A DNA stretch of 64,000 nucleotides from Dicaeum eximium (GCA_013396995.1 VWZP01002845.1:5975655-6039654), one strand, 5' to 3'. Positions 48,764 through 59,789 are shown, counted from the first letter of the stretch. Numbers and translations are program-made. The notes: generated by a model from the sequence alone, not told the origin.

Positions 48764-49235
48764 ATAATCATAGAAATATTCAGGTTGGAAGACACCTCTG
48801 GATGGTATCTAGGACAATACCCTGCTTGGAGCAGGGCTACTCTTAAATTCAGGTTGCTTGAGGGTTTTTCCACTCAAGCCTCTATGGAGGGAGATCTGAC
48901 TGTGGAGGGACCTGACTATCCTCCAGGTGAAATTTTCTGTCCTTCTCTCAATACAAATCCTGCCTCTGTTGTTTCAGTAAGTTCCTTGTCAGTATTGGCA
49001 GGCTGCCCATTATTCCAGCTTGAAGAAGTCCTAGGGCCCACAGCCTCTCTCACATGGGAAATGCTCCAGCCCTATGAGCATCTTAGTGCTCTCAGCAGAA
49101 CTCACTCCAATTCATCAGGAATTTTCCATATCAGGATTGTTCTACTGGAGACCCCCAAACTGGGCATAGTATTCCATGTGCAGGCAAACAAGAGCCATGT
49201 AAAAGGAAGTAATGACTTCCCAGTCACATCCTGAT
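48764..49235 (-). mobile_element. CR1 LINE fragment, intergenic (first of two adjacent copies)
   Basis: Begins 'ataatcatagaaatattcag' then 'gttggaagacacctctgg', the CR1 3' end in reverse complement. It continues with 'ctggagacccccaaactggg' and other CR1 antisense wording. A second CR1 in the same orientation begins about 20 bases later. Confidence 0.8.
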
Positions 49236-49251
49236 AATCAATTTTCTGTGT

Positions 49252-49868
49252 TCACAGGATCACAGAATGGGTCAGGTTGGAAGGAACCACAGTGGTCATC
49301 TGGTCCAACCTCCCGGCTCAAGCAGGGTCACCTACAGCATGTTAACCAGGGCTGTGTCCAAACAACTTTTTGAGTATCTCCAGAGAAGGAGACTCCACAA
49401 CCCCTCTCAGCAGCCTGTCCCAGTGCTCAGTCATCTGCACACTAAAGAAGTTCTTCTTTGTGTTCAGGTAGAACATCCTGTGCATCAGTTTCTGCCCATT
49501 GCCCTTTGTCCTATTGCTCTGCACCACCAGAAAGAGCCTGGCCCCATCCTTTTGACACACTATATACATTGATAAGATCCTTTCTCAGCCTTCTCTTCTC
49601 CAAGCTAATGGTTGCTGGGGTGAAATCTTGATCCTCTTTAACCACTGCCACCAGGACACTCCAACACTTCCAGCAGAGACAGTCTGTAAGGCCTCCACTC
49701 AGGATTGTCCCAGGGGGCTGTCACTCCTAGATGGAGGACTGCATTTGTCCTCGTTGAACTTCATGGGGTTGCTGATGTCCCATTCCTCCAGCCTGTCCAG
49801 ATTCCTCTCAAGCAAATCAACTTCATCTCAGCACCTTGGTGTCACCTGGGCATGCTAAGATCCAGTTT
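49252..49868 (-). mobile_element. CR1 LINE fragment, intergenic (second adjacent copy)
   Basis: 'aggatcacagaatgggtcag' and 'gttggaaggaaccacagtgg' mark the reverse-complemented 3' end. 'gagactccacaacccctctc', 'ccttctcttctccaagctaa' and 'ccattcctccagcctgtcca' follow in CR1 order. Close to consensus, hence younger than the intronic copies. It lies 1.5 kb before the RNF6 island. Confidence 0.88.
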
Positions 49869-51349
49869 AAAAAGACTGATTGTGAGGTCCTGCCTTACTT
49901 ATATCAAACAAGAAAATAAAATAGAATAGAGGTACTTTCTAAAGAACCTAAAAGATGGAACAATCAAATTAAACCCAGGTTCTCAAATTCTTTTGTTGTT
50001 ACAGAACTTAGTAATTGCCTGAGGTTTGCTGCCCTCCACAGGCTATTTTTATTATAGTTGCAAAGAGAGTGTTTCACTGTGGACAGCATTGCTACAGTGC
50101 AATAATATTCTAAGAAATATCTACTTTTGTAATTTGGTATTAACACCACAACATAAAATTAACAAGCACTTTACTCGGTTACGGTGTGCTGTTGTGAAAC
50201 ATCATTATGAACAGGACATGGACAACAAATTCTGTGCTGGAGAACAGGTCAGTGGAAAATAAACTAATTCAGTGTAAGGTTTTGGCACGGAAATATGCAT
50301 TTATTCACCCATCTAAATCATAACTTCCTTCTGGATGAACAGTCTGTATGTGGGCTTGATACCGGAGAAGATGTTTTATTTTACTGTGGAACAATGATTA
50401 GTAAAGTAGACTGGGAGAGGAAAAGACTTAAAAAACATAACCATATATATAGATATACTCTGACTTTTATTATGAAAGTAAAATTGATCTTCAGGAAGTA
50501 TATATTTAAATTGCTTCAGGCAAGGCGAATCATAATAGAATACTAATTATTTATACTGTGGCAAGGCAGATGAAAAACAAAGAGATGACCATTTTCTGAA
50601 TGCAGCGAGCAAGGAATAGTTCCTGATCTGGCCTCGGTGTTAACAATTTGTCCCAGTCGTGTTTGTCTCATGGAAACCACCTAATGGCGGAACAGGAATG
50701 CAAACTACCACCAAACCTAAACGTAACACTTATGCAAACTCCTTTCTTTAAGCAGAATAAAGAAATCCTGGGTGTCTTGTGACAGTATCTTCCCGGACAG
50801 CGGCCCGCAGCCCTTCCTAGCACCTTATTCATTACCGAGGGCGTTCCTTTGTATCGAGACCAGGTGCACAGAAAATCCCAAACTCTTGTTTTATTTCCGC
50901 AAGCCAGTTTGAACACAAGAGCAGTTTGGACGTGACAGGGATGAGGTAGAGTTTTCACACAGAGTTTGTGCAAGATGTGCCGAGACAAACGCGCCCCAGC
51001 GACCCGGGACCGCGAGTCCGTGCGTGTGAGCCCTCAGCGCAGCCCCAACCCGAACCTGCAACATTTTGGGAAAGGTTCCGCGCCTCGCCTGGGAGAACTT
51101 CTACCTAAGGCTCTGCAAATAGGAATCACTAAAATCGCGGCTGGAGTCAGGTGACGGCACCGGGCAATTATTATTTGAACGTCCTAGAAAAAGCTCAGTG
51201 AGAGATTCCTGCAGAAGGAAACGTAAACAAAAAGGGAACAAGGGGAGGCAAAGTGATGGAAGAAGGAGAAGCGTCCCATTTAAAACCGCAGGGAGCCTGG
51301 GAAGGGGGGAGCAGAAGGAAAAGCGACTCTAGAACCAGACTTATTCCTT

Positions 51350-52150
51350 ATGTAAGTTGCCCACAGTGCCAAACGCGCGTGCGCACGGGGGCGGGGCTCG
51401 CGGCGCGGGCCGCCCTTCTCTCGCGCACGGAACCTGCGCCGGCGGCGCCGGCAGCTGCCCGGACCGCAATCGGTGCTGGAGCCGGCACCCGGACGGCAAT
51501 TGGAGCTGGAGCGCGGCCGCTCGCACACGCAGGGTCGGTGTCCCGGTGGGGCGGCTCCCGCTGCCGCCAGCAGGGACGGGCCGCGGGGCTGAGCCGGCCG
51601 CTCCGCGCCGCCGCCGGCGGCAGGCAGGGACGGGCTCTCGGGTCTTGCCGGCTGCGCTTCCGACAGGCTTCCCCCCAGCGGGGCAGGCGGCGGCACGGGC
51701 GCCTCCCCGGTTTGCCGCAGCGGGTGACGCGGCCGCCGCGGGCAGGGGAGCCGCGGACTCGGGCGGCGGCGCAGAGCGCGGGTCCGGCCGGTGTCGGGCC
51801 GAGCCGGGCAGCCCGGGGCAGCGGGGCGGGAGGGCACGGGCAGCCAGGCCGCGGCATTGGGCGGGAGCCCCGTCAGTCACGGCGCTCCCGTCTCCCCGGC
51901 AACAGGCGGGGGCGGGGCGGGACCGGGCCCCAGGGCTCGCCGAGTCCCCGGAGCCCTCGCGGTTCCACGGGACAGCGTCGCGGCCCGGTCCCTGCCCTGC
52001 GCTGCTTTGCCTCAGGGGGCCTGGCTCGGTCCGGCGTGTGCGGGCGCTGCTGCCGGCCTGGGCCTGGGGCGGGGGCGGGCACGGGCGGCCGCTCCCAGGC
52101 CCTCGGCTTGGGCCGCGCTGGTGGCCCGGGGGCGGTGTTTGCATTACCTT
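51350..52150 (+). promoter_or_regulatory. RNF6: CpG island, likely RNF6 promoter and first noncoding exon
   Basis: Dense CpG with repeated GC boxes (51387-51396, about 51909-51919 and near 52067) and an NRF1 site, bounded on both sides by AT-rich DNA. It is the only island upstream of RNF6, about 3 kb before the start-codon exon, whose acceptor demands an upstream exon. A possible first-exon donor is GTCG|GTGAGA at 52270. Long open frames here on both strands show no recognisable domain and low-complexity composition. Confidence 0.75.
51374..51385 (+). promoter_or_regulatory. NRF1 binding site
   Basis: CGCGCGTGCGCA matches the palindromic NRF1 consensus YGCGCRYGCGCR, at the upstream edge of the RNF6 CpG island and directly before a GC box. 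Confidence 0.6.
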
Positions 52151-52270
52151 CCGACTCTCCCTTCTTCTCTCCTTCCTCCTCTCCTTCCCCAGGCTTCGTG
52201 CGTGGGCGTTTCTGGGTTTGCCTTGGGGGTTGTTTTTATTTTTTTAAAATTTTTTTTATTCCCGAAGTCG

Positions 52271-55190
52271 GTGAGATCATCCTGCCTGGAGGCTGCGGTG
52301 TGACAGAAATGCTAAAGCCCTCCGGCTCGGGGAGGCTTTCTCAGTTAAACTCCGTAGTCGCCTTGCAGTCAGGTGGTAGTCTTCCAGAAAATGAGTACCT
52401 TATTTAATCGGGGGTAGTACTTCAGGGAAACAGGCTGAAACCTAAAACCATAAGGTATATATTAAAGAATCGTCATAAATCTTAAAGAATAGGCCTGAGT
52501 AATCATGAATGAAGATCTAAAGGAGTAAGTCTTAGGTTGAAAATGCTAGAAAACGTAATCTGTGGGCGTGCGACCCCTACCTCTTTGCAAAGGAAGAGTA
52601 ATCTGAGTCATAATTGGATTTCGATTTCAGTTTTTTGCATCTTACTAGTTAATACCCTTCAACTTTTCAGTACTCAGAAATATATGTACTATGAAGTGCA
52701 ATGTGCTTCATTTTTGATGCAGTTAATAGTCTTCGACTTTAACAACTCTAAAACATTTTAAGTGCCAAAGTACTTAGTTTTGATGGCATTTGATAAATAG
52801 GGATAGTAGTTGTCATCCATGGAGTTATCTTAAACAGATGGGACAACCGAGCACTTCACACTCCTTACTGTTTCTAAGTGAGTCATTCAAGGAGTGTGAC
52901 TAATCATCCTACCATACAGTTGTCAACAAAAGAGTATTTTTTTTCCTTAGCTACCCACAAAATCAAAGAGATTTCCAGATTTTAAGTGGATAACTGATAA
53001 CCTCAGTTACAAAGAACCTCTCTTTTGAACAACACTTTAAATTTAGATTGAGGGGGACTACATGTCATGGACTTCTTATTTTAAGAATATATATGGGTTT
53101 TTTTCTGTGCAGCAATACAGTGATGTACCTGGGAAGTCAGTTAATTTAGAATGGTCGTTGTCAGGCAAGCAGCCACATGTTGTTTTAAGACATTTGTCTA
53201 AATAACAACCTCACATGGAACTGAATTAATTTTATCAATCCTCTTTCCCCCCTCCCTCTTGCACCTGTGTCAAGTTGTAATTCAGCTAGGACAGAGGCAC
53301 TTCAGTATTGAGTGCAGTCTGGACTGGGGATTTTCATGGTAATAGCGTTAATTAGGTAATTTTCATTATGGATGTTGCCAAGGTAATGATAGTGCTGGCT
53401 GAGGGTTTGGGTGGGAACTGCTTTTCTTGTGACGAAACCGGGGTAGGAAGAGGAAGAGCTGGATGAGAAATTTGTGTTTAGAAGTGTGATATGAGAAGTG
53501 ACCTGATTTGAACATAGCCCTTGTGGGAAATTCAAGTCAGCAGTTATCTACAACTTGTGAGGCTGAGCCAAGAGGGCAACATTGATTAAAAAGAAAAGAT
53601 ATTATGGGAGTGGAAAATGTCTTGAAGGGAAGATACTCAGATTTAATTTCTTATAAGTTGATTGAGTTAAATCTGGGAGAGAGGATTTTAAATGCATCAA
53701 AGTGTAGTATTGGATACAGGAGAAAGATGTTTGATTTGGAAGAAGTGTGTTTAGAAGTGCCATTAGCTGGGACAGGGGCAGGTGGGAGGAAGTAACATGA
53801 GGTGTGGAAATAATGAAACCAAGGATACATCAGAATGGATCCGACAAAGAACGTAAGAAAGGTATATTAAATGTATGGCAGCTTCTGCTGTTGACACATA
53901 CATTTTCTGATTTTTTGTATGTGTATCAGTATTGAGAAAGATTTGCTTTTTTTTTTATGTATTTTTAATAGTTGGTTTGTTCTGTTTGTTGTCTCATCAC
54001 CTGTCCTGTGAAGACTAATTATTGATCAGGAGTGTGTTTAGAATGCTGTTTTCCGTGTTTTCCTTGTAATCTAAACTTGAACTGACTTTTATGTGTATGT
54101 AGATTGACAAAAAGCAAACAGAACAGAAAGGCATTTACCCACATGCAAGCAGCACGGTGCAGTGTGGTTGGGGCTTTTTAGCCTGATGATCTCTGTAGAG
54201 AAGTGATCTCTTTTTCAGGTGTCTGCCTCAGCAGGTGTTGCGGGTGCCTTTTGTTAAACAGGAAGCTCAATTGAAAGGACACTTGGTTGTCTTTCAAATA
54301 GAGAGTGGAAGAACAGGTTTCCTTTAGAAAATAGGAAAGTTGAGGAGCGGTCTGAGCGCTGATTGGCCCGGATTGAGTCCTAACCAGAGGGAGGTGGTAA
54401 TGACACAGAAATCAATGGAGATGATGCCTCTTTGACACTGGAAGGTTATTCTTGCCTTCTAACAGTGTGGTCCCACTGGTTCAATATTTGGTAGGTGATG
54501 AAGTGTGGCAAAAGTACAGAAAGTACAGCCCATCTCTTTTACACCCATATTCTGGAGCCGGATGTCCCTTCGCTAGCTAATCCTTGGATTAGAGAATGCA
54601 GGAAAAATATACAAATAATGTAAGAATGTCAGAAGAGTCATTCCACCAAAAATAAATCTATAGGCTGTATACTATGAGGGCGATATTACCGATGAAAATA
54701 CTAATGTAGTCTCATGTTGGAGTTGTCACAAGTCTACACTGGGTAATTACAGTTCAATAATCAGAAAATGATGTTTTTAACTGTACTTCAGCTTTTAAAA
54801 TACTTCCCACTGCTGTTCTATTTTGCTTGAGAGAAAGAACATAAATCTTATGTTAATTCCTTTAACTTTCTGGAATATTGTTAGTTAACTTTAAAAAAAA
54901 AAATCTGTCATTGCATTTTTATTTTAAAGTTGCCATACCAACCAGTATGCCCTTTCAGTGAGGAAGGGGGCTTGAAACTATTTTTCAGCAAGCTACAAGT
55001 ATTTATGTATTTATATATTTGATTAATAAACTACCCTCTTGTCTTGGCAAATAACATGGAGCTTGGTTCACCTTAATCATCTTTAGCTATTAATAAACTA
55101 ATTTATTTGAAAATGCTAGGAATGTTTTACTGCAAATTAGGTAAGTTCTTCTGAAATTGCTGGGCAGTCTAATCTTTTGGTTTTATGCAG
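52271..55190 (+). other. RNF6: RNF6 5' UTR intron (donor position inferred)
   Basis: AT-rich noncoding sequence between the CpG island and the start-codon exon. The acceptor at 55190 is certain; the donor at 52270 is only a candidate. No other feature was recognised apart from a strong but apparently unused GTAAGT at 55141. Confidence 0.5.
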
Positions 55191-55210
55191 GACAGCTTGG
55201 CATTGTCATT
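55191..55210 (+). other. RNF6: RNF6 5' UTR portion in the start-codon exon
   Basis: Twenty bases separate the acceptor AG (55189-55190) from the ATG. The acceptor is preceded by a modest pyrimidine tract (CTTTTGGTTTTATGCAG). This implies at least one upstream noncoding exon, most likely in the CpG island near 51.4-52.3 kb. Confidence 0.75.
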
Positions 55211-55400
55211 ATGGATCGCTCCCGACACCGTGCAGGAAATGGCAATGAGCAGGCGCCTTCGCGAGAGCGCAGTGGCGAAGGTGAGAGGCAGCGGCAGCTG
55301 GAGCGCCTCAGCAGGGAGGAGGCCTATTACCAGTTCATTAACGAGCTCAACGAGGAGGACTACAGGTTAATGAGGGACCGAAACCTGCTTGGCACTCCTG
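55211..55400 (+). CDS. RNF6: RNF6 coding exon 1 (start codon)
   Basis: Codes for residues 1-63 plus the first base of Gly64, beginning MDRSRHRAGNGNEQ and ending RDRNLLGTP. The spliced exon itself starts at 55191 after the acceptor TTTTATGCAG, leaving 20 bases of 5' UTR. Its donor is CCTG|GTAAGA. The exon is GC-richer than its surroundings and rich in Arg, Glu and Gln. An in-frame ATG at 55157 lies in the intron and is not part of the message. Confidence 0.95.
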
Positions 55401-58400
55401 GTAAGATGTGCATACCTCCGTAGAAGAGCTGTAGTGCAGTAACACTCCTGCTGTTAGGCACCACATGTGGTACTGTGACTCAAGCAACCTGACTTCTGTG
55501 GCTTTGTGGAAAGGGAAAAAACTTCCATATGGAACGAAAGTATAACACTTTACCTGTATACCAAGATGCTGCATTTGAATGTCCAAACCCAGATAATTAA
55601 CATTAAATTCAAGTATACCTGTTGATGTGTGGCAATTTTGGGGGCCTCTGAATTGTTACTTGAAGCTGGCATGCTCTCGACACATTCAGCATTTTCTTCT
55701 TCCACTCCACTGCCTACTTCCTGTGATAGCTGCATTATAATCTCACATTAGTGTTGTCTTCTTTCTGGTTTCGTTGGTTTTATCTGTCTTCTGAAAATTT
55801 TTATTTTCATTCAAGATAGAATCAATTATTTCTGCATGGCTGTGTAGAGGCAGTAATAGTGTCTTATCTAACAGTGTTATCAAAATGTTAATTAATTCAG
55901 GAGAAATAACAGCAGAAGAGTTGCAGCAACGTTTGGAGGGGGCTAAGGAGCGTCTGACATCACAGTCTGATCTGGATAACAGAGACGGTGAAGGTAGAAC
56001 TGTTGGAGGTAAACATTCTTCATTCATATAGGTAGACACAAAGTATGTGGTGCATAAGTACAGCTCTGTAAAGATATTTAAGGGAGACTAATTTATCTTT
56101 TTTTTTTTCAATGTGCCTCTGGGGATGGTTTAAAAGTAAGAAAGATTTCCTAAGGATACAAAACCAAACTTGAAATGCTAGATGAAAACTCATTTATGTT
56201 AATCACAAATTACTTGCTCTTTTTTCCCTTTTTTTTCTTTGCTAGTAAATGTAATAGCACAAAAATACTGGGTTTTTTCAGTTCTTAGAGGTTTTTATCA
56301 TGTATTAGACTAGTTGGAAGAGAAGTTAATTGGAAAACAGTTAATCTCTCCACTGTTTTGCCACTTTTGTTGTTCCATTTCCATTTGTTTCAGTCAGATG
56401 AAGCTTGTGTACTCTGTCTTGAATTCAGCAGAAATACTGGCTTACTCATTTGGCCAATTCTAGTCAGGTTTGGGAGAGAAATTGGCAGCTCAGAAATGAA
56501 GGTACCGAAGTTCTTGGAGGTTTTCTGGACACAGAGATGATGGAGTAGGGAGAACTTAATCTGATCCCTTTAAGGGAAAATCTGTACTGTGATCATGATA
56601 ATTGGCCTGCTTTATACACACAGTTAGCCCTAAGCACAACAATCTGTTCCTGAGCATGTAGTTGGAGAAGGCTGGAAAATGGAGCTGTGGGTATTGTAAT
56701 AGGAAAAGAGTATATTTGCACAAAAGGAGAAAATCTGTTCAAACCATGCATCCCACCCAGACACATTGCTGTGTAAGCTGCTCTGTGTGACCCTGGCTTG
56801 GCAGGGCAGTTGAACTAGATTATCTCCAGACGTCCCTACCAACCTTAATGATTCTGGGGTCATTTATTCTACTGCTTATAGGAAACAATTATTTTAAATG
56901 TTTTAATGTTTTCCAAAAGAAGACAATACTTGTTATTCTTGTTCCTGCTGTATCAAAACGAGTTGTTAAAATATTCCCAAACTGGTAACTTAAGCAAGGG
57001 GCAGGTATTGGACAAATACAGCTATCTTTGGACCACCTGAATCTGAACACTGGCTCAGAAGAGGCCACCTGGGCATATTAATTTCTCTGTGAGTCTGCTG
57101 GTGAGACAAAAATTCTAGGTTGAACTGGTAATTTTTGCTGACATTTTTACATAGAGCACATTTTTGTACATTAGCACAGCAGAGTAGGTACCCTGCTACT
57201 CTGTTGTGTCTGAAGTCAGAGCCTAGCAAGTGAAGAGAATTTGGAGTGCATTGTAGTATGCAGAGCATGCAGTTGTATGAACGTTTGCAATTCTTTGTTT
57301 CTCTCAGATTCTGAAGTTCTCGGGGAAAACTCCAACGGTGACTCTTTGCTGGAATGGCTTAACACATTTCGTCGGACGGGAAATGCCACTCGCAGTGGAC
57401 AGAGTGGGAACCAGACCTGGAGAGCTGTGAGTCGAACGAATCCAAACAGTGGGGAGTTCCGCTTTAGTCTTGAAATCAATATAAATCACGATCATAACAG
57501 TTCTGAAACTTCTGGTGAGGAGTATGTTGATATAGATGCTACCAGACTGTACGTAGAAAGAAGACGTCAGCTAGTTGCCAGTTCAGTAGCCCCACGGACG
57601 AGGAGCATGGCTGCGAGAGAGGCAAACAACGAAGCTGCCAGGACCAGGCTTTTAAGACGTGCCATGGCATTAAGGTCAGAAATAGTCTCTCATGCAGTCT
57701 CGGGGAGGCTCAGGAGTAGAACGAGGGAGCCGACAGGCCAGGCTAATAATACTACACGAAATAATTCTGTGGCTGCTGGTGAACCAAGAGAAATGCCAGG
57801 AAGAGGTACTTCTGCAGGAGTTAGAAGGGGTAGAGCTAGAACTAATGTCCGGATGAATACAAACCAAAGACTAGAAATTTTGCGGCTGAGGTCTACCTTA
57901 AGTAGTCGAAGCCGTTCCCCGCTGCAAAGGCAAGGTGATGCTGCTCGTTCTGAGGAACGTGGTCAGAGGCAGGATAGAAATGCACAGCAGGTCAGCAGAA
58001 GTCGGAGACAAACAGCTCAGGCTTCTCCACAGCCTACTGAAGAGCAGGCAAGAAGTCACACTCAGGCTCCCCAGCTTTCCAGTGTAGCCCCATCCTTAGG
58101 AATAACTTCGGAAGAAGAAGAATCTAGTAGGCCAGTAGCTACTGTCAGAAGGCACCCGACAATTACACTAGATCTTCAGGTGAGAAGAATTCGTCCTGGA
58201 GAGAACAGAGACCGGGACAGCATTGCCAGTAGAACTCGTTCTAGAGTAGGAATGTCAGAAAACACCGTTACCTTTGAAAGTGACAGTGGGGGATTTCGGC
58301 GCACAATATCGCGATCAGAACGTGCGGGTATTCGGACCTACATTAGCACTATACGGATACCTCTTCGTCGGATTTCAGAAACTGGGCTTGGGGAACCTTC

Positions 58401-59019
58401 ATCAGTGGCTCTTCGATCCATCCTTAGACAGATAATGACAGGCTTTGGAGAACTGAGTTCTTTAATGGAAACTGAATCTAATTCAGAAGTGCAAAGAGGC
58501 AGTCATCGCTTAGTAAATGCACAGAATAACTCAAGTTCAGCAAACAGCAGTGATCCAAGTGGGGTTTTGTCAAGAAATGGACATGCAGTAGATGGCAGCA
58601 GGGAAAGAAATGGACAGAGGGGTGGTAGTCAACGCTCTGGGCATAATCATGAGACCCAAGATAGCAGGCAGTCTCAAGATGCAAACAACCTAGTGGAGAA
58701 TGGAACACTGCCCATCCTTCGACTTGCCCACTTCTTCCTGCTGAATGAGGATGATGATGATGATCGTTTAAGAGGTTTAACCAAAGAGCAGATTGACAAT
58801 CTTTCTACACGGAACTATGGGGATGTTCACACTGAAAATGAACGGAGTAAAACGTGCAGTGTTTGCATTAATGAATATGCAACGGGGAATAAACTAAGGC
58901 AGTTACCTTGTACACATGAGTTTCATATTCACTGTATTGATCGCTGGCTTTCTGAAAACTCCACTTGCCCAATTTGCAGACAGCCAGTTCTGGGGTCTAA
59001 TGCCACAGATAATGGCTAG
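55211..59019 (+). CDS. RNF6: RING-H2 E3 ubiquitin ligase RNF6, complete coding region in three exons
   Basis: RNF6 is an E3 ubiquitin ligase related to RLIM (RNF12). In mammals it ubiquitinates LIMK1 in growth cones and the androgen receptor. Exons 55211-55400, 55901-56008 and 57308-59019 splice in frame to 2010 bases, 669 residues plus TAG; human RNF6 is about 685. The N-terminus carries the family block REEAYYQFINELNEEDYRLM (about residues 36-55). The middle is Ser/Arg-rich with a conserved basic block RRHPTITLDLQVRRIRPGEN from residue 380. An acidic DDDDD run sits at 581-585. The C-terminal RING-H2 has all eight ligands: C616, C619, C634, H636, H639, C642, C653, C656. The ATG at 55211 has A at -3 and G at +4, and aligns with the human start. 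The gene is divergent from CDK8. The protein looks fully functional; the alternative, RLIM, fits the C-terminal region less well. Confidence 0.96.
55401..55900 (+). other. RNF6: RNF6 intron 1 (coding)
   Basis: A 500-base intron with GTAAGA donor and AATTCAG acceptor. Open frames in it on the minus strand have no support. Confidence 0.9.
55901..56008 (+). CDS. RNF6: RNF6 coding exon 2
   Basis: A 108-base exon encoding the end of Gly64 through the Gly before Asp100: EITAEELQQRLEGAKERLTS then QSDLDNRDGEGRTVG. It matches the conserved GEITSEELQQRL region of vertebrate RNF6. The acceptor is AATTCAG|GA and the donor is GGAG|GTAAAC; phase 1 on both sides keeps the frame with its neighbours. Confidence 0.94.
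56009..57307 (+). other. RNF6: RNF6 intron 2 (coding)
   Basis: A 1,299-base intron with GTAAAC donor and TTTCTCTCAG acceptor, containing the CR1 tail at 56765-56858. Confidence 0.9.
56765..56858 (+). mobile_element. CR1 LINE 3' end, in RNF6 intron 2
   Basis: 'ctgtgtgaccctggcttggc' followed by 'ttgaactagattatctccag' and 'gtccctaccaaccttaatga' corresponds to the CR1 3' tail ('ttggactagatgatctccagaggtcccttccaaccc'). It lies between RNF6 coding exons 2 and 3. Confidence 0.8.
57308..59019 (+). CDS. RNF6: RNF6 coding exon 3 (large terminal coding exon with RING-H2)
   Basis: A single 1712-base exon encodes residues 100-669. It starts DSEVLGENSNGDSLLEWLNT, a block typical of RNF6/RLIM, after the acceptor TTTCTCTCAG. 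It then runs through the Ser/Arg-rich region, the basic block, the PSSVALRSILRQIMTGFGEL block (about 461-480), the acidic run and the RING-H2 finger, to TAG at 59017-59019. The tail after the RING reads QPVLGSNATDNG, compared with GSNIANNG in human as I recall it. The upstream in-frame ATG at 57241 is in the intron. Confidence 0.97.
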
Positions 59020-59166
59020 AATTGTTTGTACTGCTCAGCACTCAAGGATTTGCTCCTGCTCTGTTATGAGCCAGATGAAATTAATTGACTTCAATATGGG
59101 TCCATTTGTTGGGGAAGTTTTGTTAAATTTCTTTTAAAATTATAGAAATTTATCTAAATCTAACAA

Positions 59167-59174
59167 TGTAAATA
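59167..59174 (+). promoter_or_regulatory. Pumilio response element (UGUAAAUA) in RNF6 3' UTR
   Basis: An exact match to the UGUANAUA consensus bound by PUM1/PUM2, 148 bases after the stop codon. A second identical copy starts 106 bases later. Confidence 0.5.
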
Positions 59175-59272
59175 CTATTTTTTCCAAGTACAGGTCTAGG
59201 AGCAAACATAGAACCAAATGATATTGGTAAAGTTTATATTTTTTTAGGTAATTTTGTTATGCTAAGCACTTT

Positions 59273-59280
59273 TGTAAATA
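59273..59280 (+). promoter_or_regulatory. Second Pumilio response element (UGUAAAUA)
   Basis: Same octamer as at 59167. Two consensus copies within about 115 bases of 3' UTR are more suggestive of real regulation than one in AT-rich sequence. Confidence 0.5.
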
Positions 59281-59783
59281 CAGAAATGCAATAGTTAATC
59301 AGTCCTGCTTAATGTATGTTTTTAACATTGTAATTTTAACATTGTAATGGACTTGCTTTATTTAGATTACAAATTGTTTCACACAGACCCACCACTGTGT
59401 TGAAAAATTAGTGGCTAAATAGCCATTTGTTAGCTTTTTGTTCTAAGAACAATTTCTTTTACAGAGAGTCTCTTGCTGGACATGTTTGCTTAAGATATTT
59501 AAGTTACTTGAAGTGTTCATTTTAATAGACTTTTTTTTTAAACATTGAAATATCCTTTCCAAAAACTTGCCAATTTGGTTCTATTTAAAAAATTCTATGG
59601 CAATTTTTGCATGTGGGTTTACAGAGTTCTTAACGTTGACGAGTTCTTATTCAGAAGTGGATGAGTTAGTGGCATTATGAAATGTACGTAATTAAATGCT
59701 GTCTTTGACAATCTTTGTCTTCTCAGTGCAGACAGCATTCAAATCTGATAATTTCCAAGAGGGTGTGTATTACTCGCTCACAG

Positions 59784-59789
59784 AATAAA
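59784..59789 (+). terminator. Alternative poly(A) signal AATAAA
   Basis: A canonical hexamer about 770 bases after the RNF6 stop. No strong G/T-rich element follows, so it is weaker than the 60138 site. Use of this site would retain both Pumilio-type motifs. Confidence 0.3.

Larger units (their letters stand above)
45216..51349. other. Intergenic region between CDK8 and RNF6 promoters
   Basis: About 6.1 kb separating two divergent CpG islands. Around 1.9 kb of it is CR1 (45265-45905, 48501-48648, 48764-49235, 49252-49868). The 45,906-48,500 and 49,870-51,200 stretches show no gene, RNA or recognised repeat. Confidence 0.8.

Noticed and set aside
48785..49234. 149-codon plus-strand open frame
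   Set aside because: Lies within CR1 sequence in the antisense direction.
51253..52407. Long plus-strand open frame of 384 codons, plus several overlapping frames on both strands
   Set aside because: It lies in a CpG island where stop codons are rare, is open in several frames at once, and has Gly/Arg/Ala/Pro low-complexity composition with no domain. Treated as the RNF6 promoter.
55157..55210. Upstream in-frame ATG for RNF6
   Set aside because: The ATG precedes the splice acceptor at 55190, so it is intronic. The conserved N-terminus starts at 55211.
57241..57307. Upstream ATG of the large RNF6 exon frame, suggesting a shorter protein start
   Set aside because: It precedes the acceptor TTTCTCTCAG, and the two upstream coding exons join in frame, so it is intronic read-through.
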